Program-made: the position numbers and the translations under genes
Shown: positions 14,034 through 17,167 of the stretch, one piece after another
Numbering within the stretch: the stretch's first letter is position 1
Layout: each line of letters begins with the position of its first letter
Notes under the pieces: model-generated
What the model was told of the DNA's origin: nothing
The model's input: only the letters and a program-made list of their open reading frames with translations
Database searches by the model: none
Source: Prevotella sp. UBA1378
Lineage (GTDB): Bacteria > Bacteroidota > Bacteroidia > Bacteroidales > Bacteroidaceae
DNA: 17,167 nt
Assembly (NCBI GenBank): GCA_002305505.1
Contig: DBRC01000068.1
Span: 3,331-20,497 of the forward strand
Reading direction: 5' to 3'

Positions 14034-15488
14034 ATGGCAACGCTAAAACCTACAGTTAAGTCAAAACTAAAGACAGGGGTGTACATCGTTTACATCCGGG
14101 TAGTTCATAACAGACAGAGTTCTTTTATCAGAACCTCATGGATGGTAAACGATAAAGGAATCAAAGGTAAGGATGTAATAGACCCTTACGTTATTCAGCA
14201 AACTTCAAATCTGATTAGTCGTTATTACAGCGCACTGAATCAGATTAACATCTCCAACTGGACAGCTTCAGAGGTTGTAGCCTATCTTACCACCTCAACT
14301 GAAGACATGTCGTTTTCTGATTATGCGAGAAAGCATATAGAGAAACTAATCAAAAGAGGTCAAGAACGTACCTCCCGTAACTACAAGTGGGCACTCAATC
14401 ATATGGAACGGTTTGCCCATACAGACAACATTATGTTCTCACGTCTGACATCTGCTTTTCTTAACCGATGGATTGAGTCACTGTCTGAAACAAATCGCTG
14501 TAAGGAACAGTACCCGGTTTGTATGAGAGAAATCTATAAAGCAGCGATGAAAGAATATAATGACGAAGAACAGGGTATCGTTAAACTAAAGAATCCCTGG
14601 TGCAATGTCGTTATCCCGAGAAGTGATGTTCCAGAGAAACGTGCCATTCCTGCAAGTATGTTGCGTAAGTTCTTCAATGTCGTTCCTGACAGAAGCAGAT
14701 TCACTCATCCTCTTATGGAACTTGGTCAGGATGTAGCTCTCATCTCATTCTGCATGTGTGGATTGAATGCAGTTGATATATTCAATGCGGAGAAAGACCA
14801 GTATGTCAATGGCATTTTCCACTATGAACGTCGTAAAACAAGAAATACTCGTGCTGACAAAGGATACTTTGAGGTTCGTGTGCCAGCGTTCTTAAAGCCT
14901 ACCTTTGAGAAATATCTCTCAAAAAATGTTGATACTCCTTGGCTGTTTGATTTCCATGAACGTTTATCTACCTCCGACTCTTTCTGCGCTAATGTGAATA
15001 CCGGCATCAAACAAATTTGGGAAAAGGTTGACTCCAACTATAAAGCATCTTTGTATGCTTTCCGTCATAGTTGGGCGACTATCGCTCAGAACGAATGTGG
15101 TGCAACTATGAATGAAGTTGATTTTGGACTCAACTATTCTATTAATAAGATGGCTAAGGTTTATGTAAAAGTTGACTATAGCCCTGCATGGATTCTGAAC
15201 GAAAAGGTTATTGATTTCGTGTTCTTCACTGAAAATGAATCCAAGTATGTAGAAAAGGAGGATAAGACCTTCGAGAGAATATCCAAATACAACAATGTGC
15301 GAGCTGAAGCATATATTATGGGGAAGAAGGTTTGTGCCATAGAAGATACAGGCTTCTCAAATGTTGACCAGATTATGGATGACCTCGTTACTCGGCTTCC
15401 AAAGAAAGTAAGCAATGTGCGTGTCCAGTTCAAGATTACCAACGTGGATAAGAATCTCACCCAGATGTATCAGCGTTTGATACCATAG
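14034..15488 (+). CDS. Divergent tyrosine recombinase/integrase
   Basis: 484 residues. Residues 1-75 resemble the Arm DNA-binding domain of Bacteroidetes integrases (LKTGVYIVYIRVVHNRQSSFIRT), 90-185 the SAM-like core-binding domain (SFSDYARKHIEKL, SRNYKWALNHMERF) and about 200-385 the catalytic domain. The first catalytic Arg is Asn245 (CGLNAVDIF). Lys268 is present (RRKTRNT). The usual HxxR is Tyr341-x-x-Arg344 (YAFRHSWATIA). The LGH motif is GLN. The nucleophile is probably Tyr377 in MAKVYVKVDY. Some Bacteroidetes integrases lack the first Arg, so it may still be active. About 105 residues follow the Tyr, longer than usual. It probably inserts and excises the element. The base composition is visibly more A/T-rich than the left part of the window. 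Confidence 0.85.
   Translation: MATLKPTVKSKLKTGVYIVYIRVVHNRQSSFIRTSWMVNDKGIKGKDVIDPYVIQQTSNLISRYYSALNQINISNWTASEVVAYLTTSTEDMSFSDYARKHIEKLIKRGQERTSRNYKWALNHMERFAHTDNIMFSRLTSAFLNRWIESLSETNRCKEQYPVCMREIYKAAMKEYNDEEQGIVKLKNPWCNVVIPRSDVPEKRAIPASMLRKFFNVVPDRSRFTHPLMELGQDVALISFCMCGLNAVDIFNAEKDQYVNGIFHYERRKTRNTRADKGYFEVRVPAFLKPTFEKYLSKNVDTPWLFDFHERLSTSDSFCANVNTGIKQIWEKVDSNYKASLYAFRHSWATIAQNECGATMNEVDFGLNYSINKMAKVYVKVDYSPAWILNEKVIDFVFFTENESKYVEKEDKTFERISKYNNVRAEAYIMGKKVCAIEDTGFSNVDQIMDDLVTRLPKKVSNVRVQFKITNVDKNLTQMYQRLIP
15362..15374 (+). repeat. Further copy of the 13-mer inside the integrase gene
   Basis: TGTTGACCAGATT, identical to 13835-13847 and 13943-13955. Together with the preceding A it is a perfect 14-base match to 13942-13955. 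It encodes part of N-V-D-Q-I at residues 443-447, in the C-terminal extension after the catalytic Tyr. Confidence 0.85.
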
Positions 15489-15508
15489 AAAACCGTTCTG
15501 CTGAAAAT

Positions 15509-15549
15509 AAAAAACTCAGATATAGCATTAGGCTGTATCTGAGTTTTTT
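15509..15549. terminator. Bidirectional terminator between integrase and HTH gene
   Basis: Perfect 14-base arms, AAAAAACTCAGATA at 15509-15522 and TATCTGAGTTTTTT at 15536-15549, with a 13-base loop. The arms carry an A tract on one side and a T tract on the other, so the stem works in both directions, serving the convergent integrase (+) and HTH gene (-). Confidence 0.88.
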
Positions 15550-15565
15550 CGGATATGATACTTCG

Positions 15566-15847
15566 TTACAAAAGATAGTTCTGTTGGATGCTTGCCAACT
15601 TCTGCAAATCGACGAGGCTATACCGTTTCTTGCCTGGTGATATTCTGACAGGGTGTAATTTGCCGTTTTTAATCCATCTTTCAACATCTGCTCGCCCAAA
15701 TAACTTGTAAGCTTGAGATTGGCTTATTTCTAGTTCTCCTTTCTCAATTTGATGGATTCTTAATGCAATCTTTGTTGCTACCATGTCAACGAACTGGTCG
15801 AAGGTGACCGTCCTGTCAAAAAAATGAAGTTCTGTATGATCGTCCAT
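15566..15847 (-). CDS. Excisionase-like helix-turn-helix protein
   Basis: 93 residues. The C-terminal half, EISQSQAYKLFGRADVERWI followed by a short basic segment and RYSLVDLQKLA, matches the MerR-like / HTH_17 excisionase domain: a helix-turn-helix ending in GRADVERWIKNGKL, a short basic wing and a final helix. The N-terminal half (FDQFVDMVATKIALRIHQIEKGE) is helical, possibly for dimerisation. In integrative elements of Bacteroidetes such a protein next to the integrase usually acts as a recombination directionality factor or regulator. It is convergent with the integrase across a shared terminator. Its promoter lies within an inverted repeat at 15875-15910, a likely site of self-regulation. 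Confidence 0.8.
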   Translation of the reverse strand: MDDHTELHFFDRTVTFDQFVDMVATKIALRIHQIEKGELEISQSQAYKLFGRADVERWIKNGKLHPVRISPGKKRYSLVDLQKLASIQQNYLL

Positions 15848-15874
15848 ATGCCTTATGATTTAATCTGATTAGAG

Positions 15875-15910
15875 GGGCTACCTCCGCAATTCTGTCTGCA
15901 AAGGTAGCCC
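15875..15910 (-). promoter_or_regulatory. Promoter and operator of the HTH gene
   Basis: GGGCTACCT (15875-15883) and AGGTAGCCC (15902-15910) form a perfect 9-base inverted repeat with an 18-base spacer. On the minus strand the right arm contains TACCTTTG (15906-15899), an exact TAnnTTTG -7 box. The transcript would start between the arms and begin inside the repeat. No good -33 box is found at the standard distance, which suggests a promoter that depends on a bound protein. Confidence 0.55.
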
Positions 15911-15928
15911 TTGATAATCACAAGTATG

Positions 15929-15979
15929 CAGAAGTCAACTATATAGGAATTTGTATATAGTTGTTATATAGCACTTCTG
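15929..15979. repeat. Nested inverted repeat upstream of the HTH gene
   Basis: Inner arms CAACTATATA (15936-15945) and TATATAGTTG (15954-15963) are perfect around an 8-base loop. Outer arms CAGAAGT (15929-15935) and ACTTCTG (15973-15979) flank them. It lies between the HTH gene and the end of the next gene, and could be a terminator for that gene, an operator or a recombination site. Confidence 0.7.
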
Positions 15980-16006
15980 TTTGCAGTTCGTAAGATTGCT
16001 TGCATT

Positions 16007-16808
16007 TTACAAGCTTTCTTTCAGGCTGTTGATGAACGTCTCGCAGGTGTCATAGAAGCCCTGTTCTTCATCGGGGATATTTGAGTTAGGCTTCTTACGG
16101 AGATTCGCATACCTTGCCTGTGATAATCCGCACCGCAGCTGACTTGCCCGCAGCGGCTTGTTGGTAGCCGAGGAAGCCACCAGCTTACAATCCTCCATAA
16201 TCATCTGCCATGAATGAGGAAGGAGGCCATGCTCGCGCAGTTTACCGAAGAACAAAGCAACGTGTCTGTTGACGGTCGCTTGCAGCGGCTGTTGCAACTG
16301 ACATTCAAAAAGGTTCCTGATGTCATCTTCAGTAGCAGCAGGATTGAACAGGCTCGTTGTCTCAGCAAACTTTGTGATAAGCCGTATCTGTTCTTCGCTG
16401 AAATGAGCCAGATATACATGTTCCGGCTCATTGAGGTTCTTGGCAGTGTTGAACAGCTCGTCCATTCTGCGACAGTCCTTCTCCTCGAAGCAATCCTTTG
16501 CGAAGAAGGCATCCACAAGGTCGCGGCGTTCTTCCAGCAGTTCCTTCAAGGTACACACGCGCATGACATGAAGCCTGATGTCAGCTTCCCGATTGCTCGC
16601 GCATGGCAGGTGGTAATAATAGAAATCGTTCACATAGCGGGAATACGCCTTCTCGCCGTTACGGATTTCAGACTGGTACTGCTCATAGGCAGTACGGTAG
16701 AGTTGCCAGAGTTCGTCATTTGGCAGCTCAGTCTCCGCTTTCTTTGCACAGCATACACTGCATGGGTACAAAAAGAGAGAGTGCAGGGTTTTTCTTTAAC
16801 CTTTTCAT
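16007..16808 (-). CDS. Unrecognised element protein, possible N-terminal frameshift
   Basis: I do not recognise the family. The main frame runs from a TTG at 16771 to 16007 and gives 254 residues, mostly helical and charged, with a cysteine cluster near the start (C-S-V-C-C) and a C-terminal segment RASQLRCGLSQARYANLRK that could be a small DNA-binding helix pair. No ATG opens this frame near its start. An ATG at 16808 with a purine-rich leader (AAAAAGAAG) starts another frame that ends after 26 codons. Removing one A from the five-A run (16789-16793 on +) would join them to give MKRLKKTLHSLFLYPCSVCC, a natural-looking start. Either the gene has a frameshift or it uses TTG. It begins 35 bases after the transposase stop on the same strand, suggesting a shared transcript and a passenger or accessory role. 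Confidence 0.55.
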
Positions 16809-16843
16809 CTTCTTTTTGTGAATTTGGATGTTGTTGATAATTT

Positions 16844-17167
16844 TTATGATACAGGCACACTGTCAGGTATGCCTTTTTGCTTGCTTTTAGAATGTTTGAG
16901 AGGGCTGTTTCGCGCCATCAAGCCAATGATGCCGTCAAACAACGCAGCCCTGTTGTTACGTCTGTTGAAACGATAGTAGTATTCATCCAAGTAACCCTGG
17001 ATATGTTCAACTGACAAGCGACGATGCTTGCCGTAAAGCCAAGACCTTAGTTCCGCTATATGCTTGTCGCTCATAGCTGAAATAGAACTATCTTCCGCAA
17101 TCTCGATGTCGAAGTTTGTGACGAGGTGACTATATATACTTTCTTCAACCTGAGTTCGGGATAAAAT
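16844..17167 (-). mobile_element. IS1595/ISXO2-like transposase, C-terminal part
   Basis: About 107 codons are open from the right edge to the stop at 16844; the 5' part lies outside the window. The segment HIAELRSWLYGKHRRLS, then VEHIQGYLDEYYYRFNRR and ALFDGIIGLMAR, fits the end of the ISXO2-like DDE domain of IS1595-family transposases (W-x-x-G-x-H-x-x-[VL]-S-x-x-H-[LI]-Q-x-YLDE-[FY]-x-[YF]-RFNRR). The upstream residues (TQVEESIYSHLVTNFDIEI) are in the same frame. Only the end is visible, so whether the enzyme is intact cannot be judged, and no terminal inverted repeat can be paired. The unrecognised gene 16808-16007 follows closely on the same strand. Confidence 0.68.

Overview
The window looks like Bacteroidales chromosome (Bacteroides/Phocaeicola/Prevotella relatives). 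Several boxes match the Bacteroidetes promoter pattern TTTG-N19..23-TAnnTTTG, most genes lack a strong Shine-Dalgarno, and the gene content is typical of that order (BCAT, S8 protease with exonuclease VII, MATE pump, a TDP-keto-sugar cluster, a divergent tyrosine integrase). Positions 1 to about 13.7 kb are fairly GC-rich. From about 13.73 kb to the end the DNA is visibly more AT-rich and consists of mobile-element genes.

Region 1 (1-5.2 kb). A truncated branched-chain aminotransferase gene points left from its own promoter. Next, on +, is a small secreted protein of unknown function with a Bacteroidetes-type C-terminal tail. An array of 17 octamers starts inside the end of that gene, followed by three evenly spaced hairpins. 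On -, an S8 protease, xseA and xseB form one tightly packed unit, and a second octamer array lies between xseA and xseB and encodes the end of XseA. Two unrelated proteins therefore end in the same repeat, in the same reading phase, with the shared pattern R-I-(N/D)-(G/R)-L-T-D-stop.

Region 2 (5.2-12.6 kb). On +, a promoter back-to-back with that of the protease drives a MATE exporter, an overlapping cytidylate-kinase-like protein and a YfcE-type phosphoesterase. Then comes a nucleotide-sugar block: rmlB (dTDP-glucose 4,6-dehydratase), purT (a purine gene lying inside the block), an FdtA/QdtA-type 3,4-ketoisomerase, a FemAB/GNAT-like acyltransferase and an FdtB/QdtB-type aminotransferase. The last three overlap each other. 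Together they can be read as a route to TDP-3-amino-3,6-dideoxyhexose with a candidate N-acyl step, for a surface glycan. rmlA and the glycosyltransferases that would use the sugar are not here, apart from one broken gene.

Region 3 (12.6-17.2 kb). A multi-membrane-span sugar transferase gene on - is a pseudogene: its N-terminal part is missing at about 13.73 kb and it has an in-frame amber stop. Its broken end lies against an integrative element. The element edge has a 15-bp hairpin with a T tract, further inverted repeats and spaced copies of TGTTGACCAGATT. One more perfect copy lies inside the integrase gene. The integrase is followed by a bidirectional terminator, an excisionase-like HTH gene with its promoter in a perfect inverted repeat, a second nested inverted repeat, an unrecognised gene with a possible frameshift, and the end of an IS1595/ISXO2-like transposase that runs off the window. 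The other end of the element is not in the window, so its boundaries and attachment duplication cannot be fixed here.
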